Of a DNA stretch of 24,083 bases, positions 7,335 to 15,172 are shown one piece after another. Made by a program: the position numbers and the translations under genes. The notes under the pieces are model-generated. The model was not told the DNA's origin. It was given only the letters and a program-made list of their open reading frames with translations, and did not search any database. Each line of letters starts with the position of its first letter. Position 1 is the first letter of the stretch. The stretch comes from Stagnihabitans sp043738565 (lineage in GTDB: Bacteria > Pseudomonadota > Alphaproteobacteria > Rhodobacterales > Rhodobacteraceae): NCBI GenBank assembly GCA_043738565.1, contig JAYUGA010000267.1:1-24083 (forward strand), read 5' to 3'.

Positions 7335-9224
7335 ATGGGCAGTTTCAGCAATCTGGCGGATATCCGGGCGATCGAGGCCGAGGCACCCTATGCCGCGCTC
7401 GACCTTCCGCACACGATGTACGAATTTCTGACCCGCGCCAAAACCGCCCACGGCGACCGACCCGCCATCAGCTTTCAGTTACAATCCGGGCCAAAAGACC
7501 GGGCAGAGACGCTGACATGGGCCGCGCTGCATGGCAAAGTGACGCAGGCTGCCAACCTGTTCCGCGGCCTTGGCATCGGGCCGCAAGATGTGGTCGCCTA
7601 TATCCTGCCTAACGCGATGGAAACCGCCGTGGTTCTGCTGGCTGGAGCGGTGGCCGGCATCGTCAACCCGATCAACCCGCTGCTCGAACCGGACCAGATT
7701 GCTGCAATCCTGCGCGAAACCGGGGCCAAGGTTGTAGTCACCCTGCGCGCCTTCCCCAAGACCGAACTGCCGCAGCGGGTGGCCAAGGCGGTCAGCATGG
7801 CCCCCAATGTGACCACGGTGCTGGAAGTTGACCTTGCCCGTTATCTGACTTTCCCGCAGTCGTGGATCGTGAACCTCATCCGCCCCAGCAACCCTTCCCC
7901 GCATTCCGCCAAAGTGCTGACCCACAACGCCGAATGCGCCAGACAGCGGGCAGATGCGCTGGATTTCCCCGACGATCCAGCCGACCGGGTCGCCGCCTAT
8001 TTCCACACCGGCGGCACCACCGGCATGCCCAAGGTTGCACAGCACCGCGCCTCCGGCATGATCTACAACGGCTGGATCGGCGCAAAGCTGCTGTTTCGCA
8101 ACACTGACACCGTGCTGTGTCCGCTGCCGCTGTTCCATGTTTTCGCCGCCTACCCGGTCCTGATGTCGATGATCGCCTCTGGCGGCCATGTCGTCTTTCC
8201 CACCCCGGCGGGCTATCGCGGCGAAGGCGTGTTCGACAACCTGTGGAAACTGATTGAGCGCTGGCAAGTCACCTATCTGATCACCGTGCCGACCGCGCTG
8301 TCCGCCCTGCTGCAACGGCCCGTCAATGCGAACATCGACACGCTTCGCAGTGCCTTCTCCGGTTCCTCCCCGCTGCCGGTCGAACTTTTCAACCGGTTTG
8401 AAAAAACCACCGGCGTCCAAATCGTCGAAGGCTACGGCCTGACCGAAGCCACCTGCCTCGTCTCGGTCAACCCGCCGGAAGGGGCCAAGAAGATCGGCTC
8501 GGTCGGCATTCCCTTCCCGCATACCAAAGTCCGCATCCTGATGGCCGTAGGTGCCGCCTGGCGCGATTGTGCGCTGGACGAGGTAGGAGAGATCTGCGTG
8601 TCCAACCCCGGCGTCTACCCTGGCCACACTTATACCGAGGCGGACAAGAACAAGTCGCTCTTTGCCGATGGCACTTACCTGCGCACCGGCGATCTGGGCC
8701 GGCTCGATGCCGATGGCTATCTGTTCATCACCGGACGGGCCAAGGATCTGATCATCCGGGGCGGCCACAACATCGACCCGGCGGTGATCGAAGAGGCGCT
8801 GATGGGCAATCCCGCCGTGGCCTTTGTGGGTGCCATCGGCCAGCCTGACGCCCATGCGGGCGAGTTGCCCTGCGCCTATGTCGAGCTGGTCAAGGGGGCC
8901 ACGCTGGATGCCGCAGCCCTGACCGCCTATGCGCACAACCACATCACCGAACGTGCGGCGGTGCCCAAGCATATCGAGGTGCTGGCCGAACTGCCCAAGA
9001 CCGCCATCGGCAAGGTCTTCAAGCCCGAACTGCGCCGCCTTGCCATTACCCGCGTGCTGAACGCGGCTTTGGCCGAGGCCGGACTTGCCGCGCAGATCCA
9101 GTCGGTGGTCGAGGACAGAAAACGCGGACTGGTGGCCCTGATCGTGCGACAAGGCCCGGTGGATGACGCCGTCGTGGCCACGACCCTTGGCCAATTTGCG
9201 ATTGCATGGGATTGGGCAGTCTGA
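7335..9224 (+). CDS. Acyl-CoA synthetase (AMP-forming)
   Basis: A 629-residue member of the ANL superfamily, activating a carboxylic acid to its CoA thioester through an acyl-AMP. The AMP-binding loop HTGGTTGMPK is at 224-233, the A5 motif YGLTE at 367-371, TGD at 451-453, the hinge GRAKDLIIRGG at 467-477 and the catalytic C-terminal Lys560 in PKTAIGK. About 55 residues follow the usual end of the AMP-binding C-domain. Chain length and substrate cannot be inferred; acetyl-CoA synthetase motifs are not seen, so a medium-chain fatty or cyclic acid is more likely. The ATG follows a GGGGGGA ribosome site. It is monocistronic, with a likely terminator directly downstream and two inverted repeats in its leader. 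Confidence 0.88.
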   Translation: MGSFSNLADIRAIEAEAPYAALDLPHTMYEFLTRAKTAHGDRPAISFQLQSGPKDRAETLTWAALHGKVTQAANLFRGLGIGPQDVVAYILPNAMETAVVLLAGAVAGIVNPINPLLEPDQIAAILRETGAKVVVTLRAFPKTELPQRVAKAVSMAPNVTTVLEVDLARYLTFPQSWIVNLIRPSNPSPHSAKVLTHNAECARQRADALDFPDDPADRVAAYFHTGGTTGMPKVAQHRASGMIYNGWIGAKLLFRNTDTVLCPLPLFHVFAAYPVLMSMIASGGHVVFPTPAGYRGEGVFDNLWKLIERWQVTYLITVPTALSALLQRPVNANIDTLRSAFSGSSPLPVELFNRFEKTTGVQIVEGYGLTEATCLVSVNPPEGAKKIGSVGIPFPHTKVRILMAVGAAWRDCALDEVGEICVSNPGVYPGHTYTEADKNKSLFADGTYLRTGDLGRLDADGYLFITGRAKDLIIRGGHNIDPAVIEEALMGNPAVAFVGAIGQPDAHAGELPCAYVELVKGATLDAAALTAYAHNHITERAAVPKHIEVLAELPKTAIGKVFKPELRRLAITRVLNAALAEAGLAAQIQSVVEDRKRGLVALIVRQGPVDDAVVATTLGQFAIAWDWAV

Positions 9225-9232
9225 ACGGCACC

Positions 9233-9258
9233 CGCCGCAGATCCGGCGCTCTTTTTCT
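9233..9258 (+). terminator. Rho-independent terminator of acyl-CoA synthetase gene
   Basis: CGCCG (9233-9237) and CGGCG (9244-9248) form a 5-bp GC stem with a 6-nt loop, followed by CTCTTTTTCT. It lies 9 bp after the stop codon. The stem is short but position and T-tract fit. Confidence 0.55.
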
Positions 9259-9346
9259 GCCCCGCTCACGAAGGCGTGATTTTTCATTTGCAGGAATCGC
9301 AACCTTCGCCAATTCTGCTTGGCATAGCGAATGGGAGGGTTGTGGA

Positions 9347-9868
9347 ATGAAACTTTGGCAAGTTGGCGCGATTGCGGGCTTGGTGTGGTTTGCGGCGTTG
9401 CCAGCCTTGGCGGACAACACCGATGTCCTGTACCAGTACAAAAGCTGGATGGTGGAAGGCGTCACCTTCGACGATGGCACCTATGCCTGCCTCGCCGAAG
9501 TGACCGATCCGGGTGAAAGTTTTTCGATCTGGGCTTTCCCGGACAAAACGATCCGGCTGCAATTCTATTCCGAAGAGTGGGACTTTGGCGAAAGTGACAC
9601 TGCCAATCTGGAGGTAGAGGTGGATCACCGTTCGCCCTGGACGCTGACCGGCGCGAACCTGACGCAGAACTCGGTCCTGTTCGATCTGCCCGACCAGGAT
9701 CAAAGCGTGAATTTCGTAATGGAAGTCGCAAAAGGCTCGACCCTGCATCTGCGCAGCGCAAGCGGCGAGAAAATCCGCGACTACTCGCTGTCCGGGTCGT
9801 CCGCCTCGATCCAGCAACTGGTCGATTGCGGCAATTCGATCGCGGGCGACAAGAACCCATTCAACTGA
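9347..9868 (+). CDS. Small periplasmic protein of unknown function
   Basis: A 173-residue protein with a clear Sec signal peptide: MKLWQV, hydrophobic core, and a likely cut after ALA at residue 22. The mature part is rich in beta-prone and acidic residues and holds just two cysteines, C48 and C161, which could form a disulfide. The spacing SWMVEG ... TYACLAEV faintly recalls the IalB family, but this is weak. The ATG at 9347 follows GGAGGG at 9 nt; an open frame starting at 9206 overlaps the preceding gene and terminator and was rejected. It is separated from the acyl-CoA synthetase by a terminator, so it is probably transcribed alone, and it converges with the sugar kinase gene. Confidence 0.72.
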   Translation: MKLWQVGAIAGLVWFAALPALADNTDVLYQYKSWMVEGVTFDDGTYACLAEVTDPGESFSIWAFPDKTIRLQFYSEEWDFGESDTANLEVEVDHRSPWTLTGANLTQNSVLFDLPDQDQSVNFVMEVAKGSTLHLRSASGEKIRDYSLSGSSASIQQLVDCGNSIAGDKNPFN

Positions 9869-9969
9869 GCTATCCTGTCAGGGTGCGGCAGCGCCCCGCC
9901 AGATCCTTTCGCGGTCGTCTTTGACCAAGCCGACGGCGATGCCGGCCCGGATGGGCTGGGGAACCCTTC

Positions 9970-10878
9970 TCACAACTCGTTCGCCCAAGGCGGGTTGGCC
10001 CCGGGGCGCGAGCAGGTGACGGCCGCAGCGCGGGTGCCCAGCGACAGGGCATCGCGCAGGGCATCGTCCGACAGGTTGGCAACCGCGGCTTTGGTCAACA
10101 GCCCCGCCCGGTCCAGCGCCGCCAGAAAGCCCGCGTTGAACGTGTCGCCCGCGCCCACGGTGTCTGCCACCACGATCTTGGGCGCTGCCACCGAAACCTT
10201 GCCGCGCGCGGTATAGGCGGTGGCGCCCTTGGCCCCCTCGGTCATCAGCACGACCTTCGGCCCCTTGGCCAGTATCGCCTGCGGACTTACCGCGCCATAC
10301 AGCCATTCCGCATCCTCGTCCGACACTTTCACGATGTCCGACGCCGAAATCATCCGGTCGATCCGCGCCGTGTAGGCTACGCGATCCTGCACGAAACTGG
10401 GCCGCACATTGGGGTCGATCATCACCACCCGCTTGCCCGCCTCGCGCAGCAGCATCGCCTCCAGCGCCGTGCCGACAGGCTCAACTGCCAGCCAGATGCC
10501 GCCGCTGAAATAGGCCCCGATCGTCTCGGGCAGCGCCGGCATTTCGGCCAGCGTCATCATCCGTCCGGCGGTATTTTCATCATAAAAGATATAGCTGGCC
10601 GAACCGTTGGTCAGTTTCACGAAAGCCAGCGTTGTCGGTCGGTTCGACACCACCGCATAGTCCAGATTGACTTTGGACGCCTGCAGGGTCTGGCGCAGCA
10701 CATCGCCCATCAGATCGCTGGAAAGCCCGGTCAGGAAGGCCGATTCCGACCCCAACCGGCCCAGGGCAATCGCGGTATTCATCACCGCCCCGCCCGCATA
10801 AGGCGCGAAACACGGCTCACCCGCCGGGCTGGTGCGCGGCAACATGTCGATCAGGGCTTCGCCCGCACTCAGAATCAT
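9970..10878 (-). CDS. PfkB-family carbohydrate kinase (fructokinase-like)
   Basis: A 302-residue ribokinase/PfkB-family enzyme that phosphorylates a sugar or sugar acid with ATP. The glycine motif YAGGAVMNTAIALGRLG (about 27-43) forms the substrate-binding N-terminal signature. The second signature DTVGAGDTFNAG (239-250) contains the catalytic base Asp245. Length and motifs fit bacterial fructokinases; 2-keto-3-deoxygluconate kinase is the main alternative and would match the sugar-acid theme of the enolase-family gene further left. The ATG at 10878 is preceded by GGGGAGGA at 4 nt. The gene follows purC by 64 bp, and a perfect palindrome in that gap suggests its own regulation rather than simple read-through. 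Confidence 0.8.
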   Translation of the reverse strand: MILSAGEALIDMLPRTSPAGEPCFAPYAGGAVMNTAIALGRLGSESAFLTGLSSDLMGDVLRQTLQASKVNLDYAVVSNRPTTLAFVKLTNGSASYIFYDENTAGRMMTLAEMPALPETIGAYFSGGIWLAVEPVGTALEAMLLREAGKRVVMIDPNVRPSFVQDRVAYTARIDRMISASDIVKVSDEDAEWLYGAVSPQAILAKGPKVVLMTEGAKGATAYTARGKVSVAAPKIVVADTVGAGDTFNAGFLAALDRAGLLTKAAVANLSDDALRDALSLGTRAAAVTCSRPGANPPWANEL

Positions 10879-10905
10879 TCCATCCTCCCCGGATTTTCCC
10901 AACCA

Positions 10906-10925
10906 TAACGGTTTCGCGCCCGTTA
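10906..10925. promoter_or_regulatory. Palindrome TAACGG-N8-CCGTTA before sugar kinase gene
   Basis: Perfect 6-bp inverted arms around TTTCGCGC lie 28 bp upstream of the kinase start in the purC-kinase gap. There is no T-tract, so an operator for a sugar-responsive repressor is more likely than a terminator. No regulator gene is in the window. Confidence 0.35.
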
Positions 10926-10942
10926 GCGCAAACAGACGAGCG

Positions 10943-11890
10943 TTACTTCGTGAAATACGGCGCCAGGTGCGCCCGGATCCGGTCAAGCGGCGTGGCAAAG
11001 CCGGTGTCGGGCACAAAGGTCTGACCGGTGATCGCTTCATAAGCGTCGATATAGACCTTTGACGTGGCTGCAATCATCGCTGCCGGAATCTCCGGGATCG
11101 GGTCATTATAGGGATCACACCGCGCCACAACCCAGGCCCGGATTACATCCTTGTCGAAACTCGGCGGGCGGTGGCCCCCGGCAAACGCCGCTTCATAGCC
11201 GTCGGCAAGCCAGTAGCGGCTGGAGTCCGGTGTGTGAATCTCATCTGCCAGCAGGATGTTCCCGGCTGCATCGGTGCCGAATTCGTATTTGGTATCGACC
11301 AGAATCAATCCCCGCTCCGCCGCCATCTTCTGCCCCCGCGCGAACAGCGCCAGCGCCTTGGCCGAAACCTCCTCCCACTGCGCAGCGGTCAGCAGGCCCT
11401 GCGCGAGAATCTCGGCCGCCGTCAGCGGCTCGTCATGGCCGCCGTCAAAAGCTTTGGAGGTCGGGGTGATGATCGCAGTTTGCAGGGCCTGATTGTCACG
11501 CAGGCCGTCCGGCAACACATGGCCATACATCGCCCGCGCCCCCTTGCGGTATCGGGTCAGAACCGACGTGGACGTGGTCCCCGCCAGATAGCCCCTGACC
11601 ACGATCTCCACCGGCAGAATGGTCAACCGCTGGCCAATCACCACATTGGGATCAGGATAAGACAGCACGTGGTTGGGGCACAGATCGGCGGTCGCATCAA
11701 ACCAGAACCGCGCTACCTGGGTCAGAACCTGGCCTTTGAATGGAATGGCCGCCAGAATGCGGTCAAAGGCCGAAATCCGGTCGGTCGAGATCAGGATGCG
11801 CGACCCGTCGGGCAGGTCATAACAATCGCGCACCTTGCCGAAATAGGGCTTCGGCAGTTCGGGGATGCGGGCGTGGTCAAGGATGCGCAT
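10943..11890 (-). CDS. purC: Phosphoribosylaminoimidazole-succinocarboxamide (SAICAR) synthase
   Basis: A 315-residue SAICAR synthase (EC 6.3.2.6), which ligates aspartate to CAIR in cytosolic de novo purine synthesis. Family landmarks are GKVRDCYDL near the N-terminus, STDRISAFD, EIVVRGYLAGT, DTKYEFG and DEIHTPDSSRYW. The length belongs to the longer (~300 residue) class rather than the ~240-residue E. coli type. The ATG follows GGAGG at 4 nt, and a short GCGCG/CGCGC hairpin lies just upstream in the leader. No other pur gene is adjacent; some Rhodobacteraceae are known to carry two purC copies, so this may be the stand-alone one. Confidence 0.93.
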   Translation of the reverse strand: MRILDHARIPELPKPYFGKVRDCYDLPDGSRILISTDRISAFDRILAAIPFKGQVLTQVARFWFDATADLCPNHVLSYPDPNVVIGQRLTILPVEIVVRGYLAGTTSTSVLTRYRKGARAMYGHVLPDGLRDNQALQTAIITPTSKAFDGGHDEPLTAAEILAQGLLTAAQWEEVSAKALALFARGQKMAAERGLILVDTKYEFGTDAAGNILLADEIHTPDSSRYWLADGYEAAFAGGHRPPSFDKDVIRAWVVARCDPYNDPIPEIPAAMIAATSKVYIDAYEAITGQTFVPDTGFATPLDRIRAHLAPYFTK

Positions 11891-11957
11891 GAAGCCTCCG
11901 TCAAACGTGGCGCGGCTATCGCGCAGAGGTGGGGTGAAGTCAACGGCGGGTCGGCAC

Positions 11958-13085
11958 CTATTGAAAAGCGGTCGGATCGTTCAGGTAATACGCATAGGCC
12001 GCAGCCCCCGCCACAATCAGCACGCCAAGCACCGCGAAGGTGATCTTCCACACCGACCACGGCCGCTCGCCCTGCACTTCACCAGTTTGGCCATTGACCA
12101 GAAAGCGATAGCTTTTGCTGCCGTATTTGTAGGCCGCCATCCAGACCGGCAGCAGGACATGCTTGAAAGTCTCGTCCTGATAATCGCTGTCGATACTGTC
12201 GACCCGCTGCTCGTCGCCGCCAATGTCGCGGCGGACATCCTGATCGATCACCGCGGCCATCTTGGCCTTGCCGGTCTGATGGCCGTCCGCCAACGCGACC
12301 GTATAACCCTCGGCCTGAAACCCCGCCAGATAATCCGGCCGGTAAGCCTGCATCGCCGCCAAATCCCACGGCTCCAACCCGTTGCCCAGCCGCATGGGCA
12401 GGCTGGTCGCGGCGATGACCAGCACATCATCAAACCGCCGCGCCACGTTGCCCGACGCCGGATACCACTGGGTGCGCTGCACCTGTTCCTGGCGCTGCTC
12501 GTTGCGCCCGTTCACGTTGACCGTCACCGTGCGCGTCTCGTAATAGTGTACGCCCTTGGCCCCGTGATAACGGCTGTGGGTATTGGCATCAAAGGTCCAG
12601 TACGGCACATAAACCCCGTCCATCGCCCGTCCGGCGCGGGTGAACTCCAGCAGCCGGTTCGGCGCGAACCAGAGGCTGCCCAGCCACGTGATCAACGCCT
12701 TGCGCGCCGTCGGTTCATCCAGTTGGAACGGGATCACCGCCTGCGGCTTGATCCGCCGATGGCTGCCGGTATCGACCACCACCGGAGTGCCGCAAAACGG
12801 GCACAGGGTGGCATGGCTGGCCCCCTGAAACGCCACCACCGCGCCGCAATTCGGGCAATGGGTAGAGCGGACATCTTCACTCGCCGTGTCGGGCAGATCG
12901 TCCGCCAGCCCCTTGGCCAGATCATGTTCGGCGAATGTCGTGGTGGCACTGCTGCCGGTGGCCGCGGGGATTTTTTGCACAAAGCCGCAATAGGGACATT
13001 TCAGAACGGTTTGACCGGGGGCAAACCGCAGCTCCGCCCCGCATTGCTGGCACGGAAAGCGATATTCTTCCGAAACGGCAGCCAT
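11958..13085 (-). CDS. Double zinc-ribbon protein with C-terminal membrane helix (YdjG-like)
   Basis: A 375-residue protein with two CxxC...CxxC zinc ribbons (C12/C15/C30/C33 and C77/C80/C95/C98), a long middle domain, and one membrane helix at about 346-366 that leaves a short polar tail. The topology suggests a large cytosolic part tethered to the inner membrane. Proteins like this are often mislabelled as PriA or helicase fragments because of the ribbons; no helicase motif is present. It resembles YdjG of Bacillus subtilis, which works with an SPFH protein (YdjI) and PspA. Here the SPFH gene ends only 3 bp upstream and no strong ribosome site is visible, so translational coupling is likely. 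Last gene of the six-gene operon. Confidence 0.75.
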   Translation of the reverse strand: MAAVSEEYRFPCQQCGAELRFAPGQTVLKCPYCGFVQKIPAATGSSATTTFAEHDLAKGLADDLPDTASEDVRSTHCPNCGAVVAFQGASHATLCPFCGTPVVVDTGSHRRIKPQAVIPFQLDEPTARKALITWLGSLWFAPNRLLEFTRAGRAMDGVYVPYWTFDANTHSRYHGAKGVHYYETRTVTVNVNGRNEQRQEQVQRTQWYPASGNVARRFDDVLVIAATSLPMRLGNGLEPWDLAAMQAYRPDYLAGFQAEGYTVALADGHQTGKAKMAAVIDQDVRRDIGGDEQRVDSIDSDYQDETFKHVLLPVWMAAYKYGSKSYRFLVNGQTGEVQGERPWSVWKITFAVLGVLIVAGAAAYAYYLNDPTAFQ

Positions 13086-13088
13086 AAC

Positions 13089-14186
13089 CTACTGGCCGGG
13101 CGGCGGTGGCGGCGGGACCATCGCGAACAGCCGTGACAGGTCGGTTTCCCCCGCCGCTTTCCAGCCCTCCTGCCCGGCTGTCCAGACCTGCGCTGCCTTG
13201 GTCAGACCGCCGGAAGAAACCATCGCGGCAATCTCGGCCTCGCTGAACGGCCCTTTCGTCGCCCCGTTCTCGGCCACATGCCATGCCTTTCCCGCAGGCG
13301 GCGGCGGTGGCGGCGGCACCGCAGCCGCCGGAGCCACCCCCCAGGGTCCAGCCGTCTGTTGCCCCATGCCAAACCCCATGCCGGCACCCATAGCAGCCCC
13401 CATCGTGGCCCCCATCGCCGACCCCGGCTGCGCCATCCCCTCCGCCGCGTTGAACTGCATGTATTTGTTCAAGTCCCCGGCGATCCCCATCGAGGTGCGC
13501 TTGTCCAGCACCTTTTCCACCTCTTCCGGCAGGCTGACATTCTCGATGTAGAACTCCGGCAGCACCAGCCCATAGGCTGCAATCGCCGGCGCAATCGCGG
13601 TCGAAACCAGCTTGGCCAGATCGGCAGTGTTGCCTGCCATGTCCAGGACCGGGATCCCCGACTTGGCCAGAACCTGACCCATCTGCTGCAAGATCACGTT
13701 GCGGATCTGGTTCGAGATTTCGTCCGAGGTGAACTCGCCATCGGTGCCGACCACCTCTTTCATAAAAACGCCGGGGTCGCTCACCCGCATCGAGTAGTTG
13801 CCGAACGCCCGGATCCGCACCGGCCCGAATTCCGGGTCGCGGCACATGATCGGATTCTGGGTGCCCCATTTCAGATCGTTGAACCGCGTGGTGTTGACGA
13901 AGTAGATCTCGCATTTGAACGGCGACTGGAAAGCCGAACTCCAGTTTTGCAGTGTCGTCATGATCGGCATGTTGTTGGTCTGCAACTCGTACAGGCCGGG
14001 CTGGAACACATCCGCCAACTGGCCCTCGTTGATGAAAACCGCAGCCTGCCCCTCGCGCACCGTCAGCTTGGCGCCGTATTTGATCGCATTATCCCGCCGC
14101 TCAAACCGCCAGACCATCGTGTCGCGCGTGTCATCCAGCCAAGAGATTACGTCGATGAATTCGCCCTTGAGGAACCCGAAAACCAT
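13089..14186 (-). CDS. SPFH-domain protein with C-terminal GYF_2 domain (YdjI-like)
   Basis: A 365-residue protein. The N-terminal ~235 residues match the SPFH 'virion core protein-like' group (MVFGFLKGEF ... REGQAAVFINEGQLADVFQPG). A Met/Gly/Ala-rich stretch (about 240-275) and a seven-proline run lead into a GYF_2/DUF4339-like domain (about 301-355: WHVAENG..KGPFSEAEI ... VWTAGQEGW), and the protein ends in a second six-proline run. SPFH proteins form membrane-associated oligomers; GYF-type folds bind proline-rich peptides, so self- or partner-binding through the proline runs is possible (inference). The ATG at 14186 has AAAGGAG at 7 nt; the in-frame start at 14219 overlaps the upstream gene and was rejected. 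It lies 29 bp after the lipoprotein gene and 3 bp before the zinc-ribbon gene. Confidence 0.82.
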   Translation of the reverse strand: MVFGFLKGEFIDVISWLDDTRDTMVWRFERRDNAIKYGAKLTVREGQAAVFINEGQLADVFQPGLYELQTNNMPIMTTLQNWSSAFQSPFKCEIYFVNTTRFNDLKWGTQNPIMCRDPEFGPVRIRAFGNYSMRVSDPGVFMKEVVGTDGEFTSDEISNQIRNVILQQMGQVLAKSGIPVLDMAGNTADLAKLVSTAIAPAIAAYGLVLPEFYIENVSLPEEVEKVLDKRTSMGIAGDLNKYMQFNAAEGMAQPGSAMGATMGAAMGAGMGFGMGQQTAGPWGVAPAAAVPPPPPPPAGKAWHVAENGATKGPFSEAEIAAMVSSGGLTKAAQVWTAGQEGWKAAGETDLSRLFAMVPPPPPPGQ

Positions 14187-14215
14187 GTGATCACTCCTTT
14201 GCCGCGTCAGCGCGG

Positions 14216-15172
14216 TCAACTCTCGCCGCCCGTCAGACGGCTTGCAAGCATTTCGACAATCGGCCGCGCTTCCGTCTCGGTCATGCCGGGGCGCAAAGCG
14301 GGGTTGTATAGAATCCGCAGCATCAACTCGTCCTGCCGCGTCAGCAGCGCAAATTCCTCGTCATCGTTGAAAATCGACGGGCGGGCCGCGTTGCTGTCAT
14401 TGGGCAGGCCCAAAGCCTGCGCCAGTTCCTCGTGGATGCAGGACAGGCGCAACAGGTCGGGCTGTTCCGACGGGATGACGGCGACGGCGGCGACATAGGC
14501 CGACGTGATCGGGTTGGATTGGGTCAGCACCTGGCAATAGGTGTCGCGGTCCATCGCCGTGACGCTGGCGATCTGGCCCGGCGTCAACTCGCGCAACTCC
14601 GACGACAGCATCGGCCCGAGCGCCTGCCGTTCATCAATCGACGCGATATGCACCCAGAAATTCGGATTGCTGTCGTTCAGCGCAATCTGATGCCCCGTCA
14701 ATAGCGACAGCCGTGCCAGATAGGATGCCACCCGCAAGGTATCCGTCGCCCGCCTGTCCTGCGGCACCGAGTCGCCAAAGATCAGCTTCATCCGAACCGG
14801 CTGGTTCCAGCGCAGCAGCCGGATTGGATTCACGCCGCGCACCGTGCTGATCTGGCCACGGGCGTATTCCTCATACAGCGCGATCTTGAGGAAATTGTCG
14901 GTCAGGTTGCGGTCGGTGAATGGCGCATCCGCCCCGCCCATATCGGTGCGCAGCAAGCCCTGCGACAAAAGTGCCGACTGCACCTGACCATAATAGGCGC
15001 GAATCGCCGCACTGGCTGCGGTTTCGGGGATAGGCTCCGGTGGCGGGACTGGCGCGGCAGGTGGCACTGGCACGGACTGCGCCACCGGCGTCGCTTCGCA
15101 AGCCGCAAGCGCCGTCACCGCAGCCACAAGGGCTGCGGTGACGGCAGAGTGCAGGCGCAAACGAACGCTCAT
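14216..15172 (-). CDS. DUF2927 lipoprotein with metalloprotease-like motif
   Basis: A 318-residue predicted lipoprotein. The signal peptide ends in a lipobox TALAAC with Cys25, followed by a Pro-rich linker (about 34-50) that would space the globular domain from the membrane. The domain matches DUF2927. Its motif HEELAQALGLPNDS (247-260) resembles a zinc-metalloprotease helix HExxx(Q)xxG with an extra acidic residue, so a peptidase role is possible but unproven. Serine follows the lipid-carrying Cys at +2 as Glu, not Asp, which does not give a firm sorting signal. Its ATG overlaps the telA stop by one base (TGATG), showing coupling. The gene is the fourth in the operon and the only product predicted to be outside the inner membrane. 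Confidence 0.8.
   Translation of the reverse strand: MSVRLRLHSAVTAALVAAVTALAACEATPVAQSVPVPPAAPVPPPEPIPETAASAAIRAYYGQVQSALLSQGLLRTDMGGADAPFTDRNLTDNFLKIALYEEYARGQISTVRGVNPIRLLRWNQPVRMKLIFGDSVPQDRRATDTLRVASYLARLSLLTGHQIALNDSNPNFWVHIASIDERQALGPMLSSELRELTPGQIASVTAMDRDTYCQVLTQSNPITSAYVAAVAVIPSEQPDLLRLSCIHEELAQALGLPNDSNAARPSIFNDDEEFALLTRQDELMLRILYNPALRPGMTETEARPIVEMLASRLTGGES

Noticed and set aside
7479..9302. A 607-codon open frame antisense to the acyl-CoA synthetase
   Set aside because: It is a mirror frame of a GC-rich coding gene; the sense frame has all catalytic motifs, and the antisense product is low-complexity.
9881..9896. GGGTGC/GCGCCC hairpin between the periplasmic protein and sugar kinase genes
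   Set aside because: There is no T-tract on either strand and one pair is a wobble; too weak to call as a terminator.
13370..13435. Tandem repeat in the SPFH gene
   Set aside because: It encodes a Met/Gly/Ala low-complexity linker; it is explained as protein sequence, not as a mobile or CRISPR repeat.
13278..14498. A 406-codon plus-strand frame across the SPFH gene
   Set aside because: It spans two well-supported minus-strand genes and starts in the reverse complement of the polyproline run.
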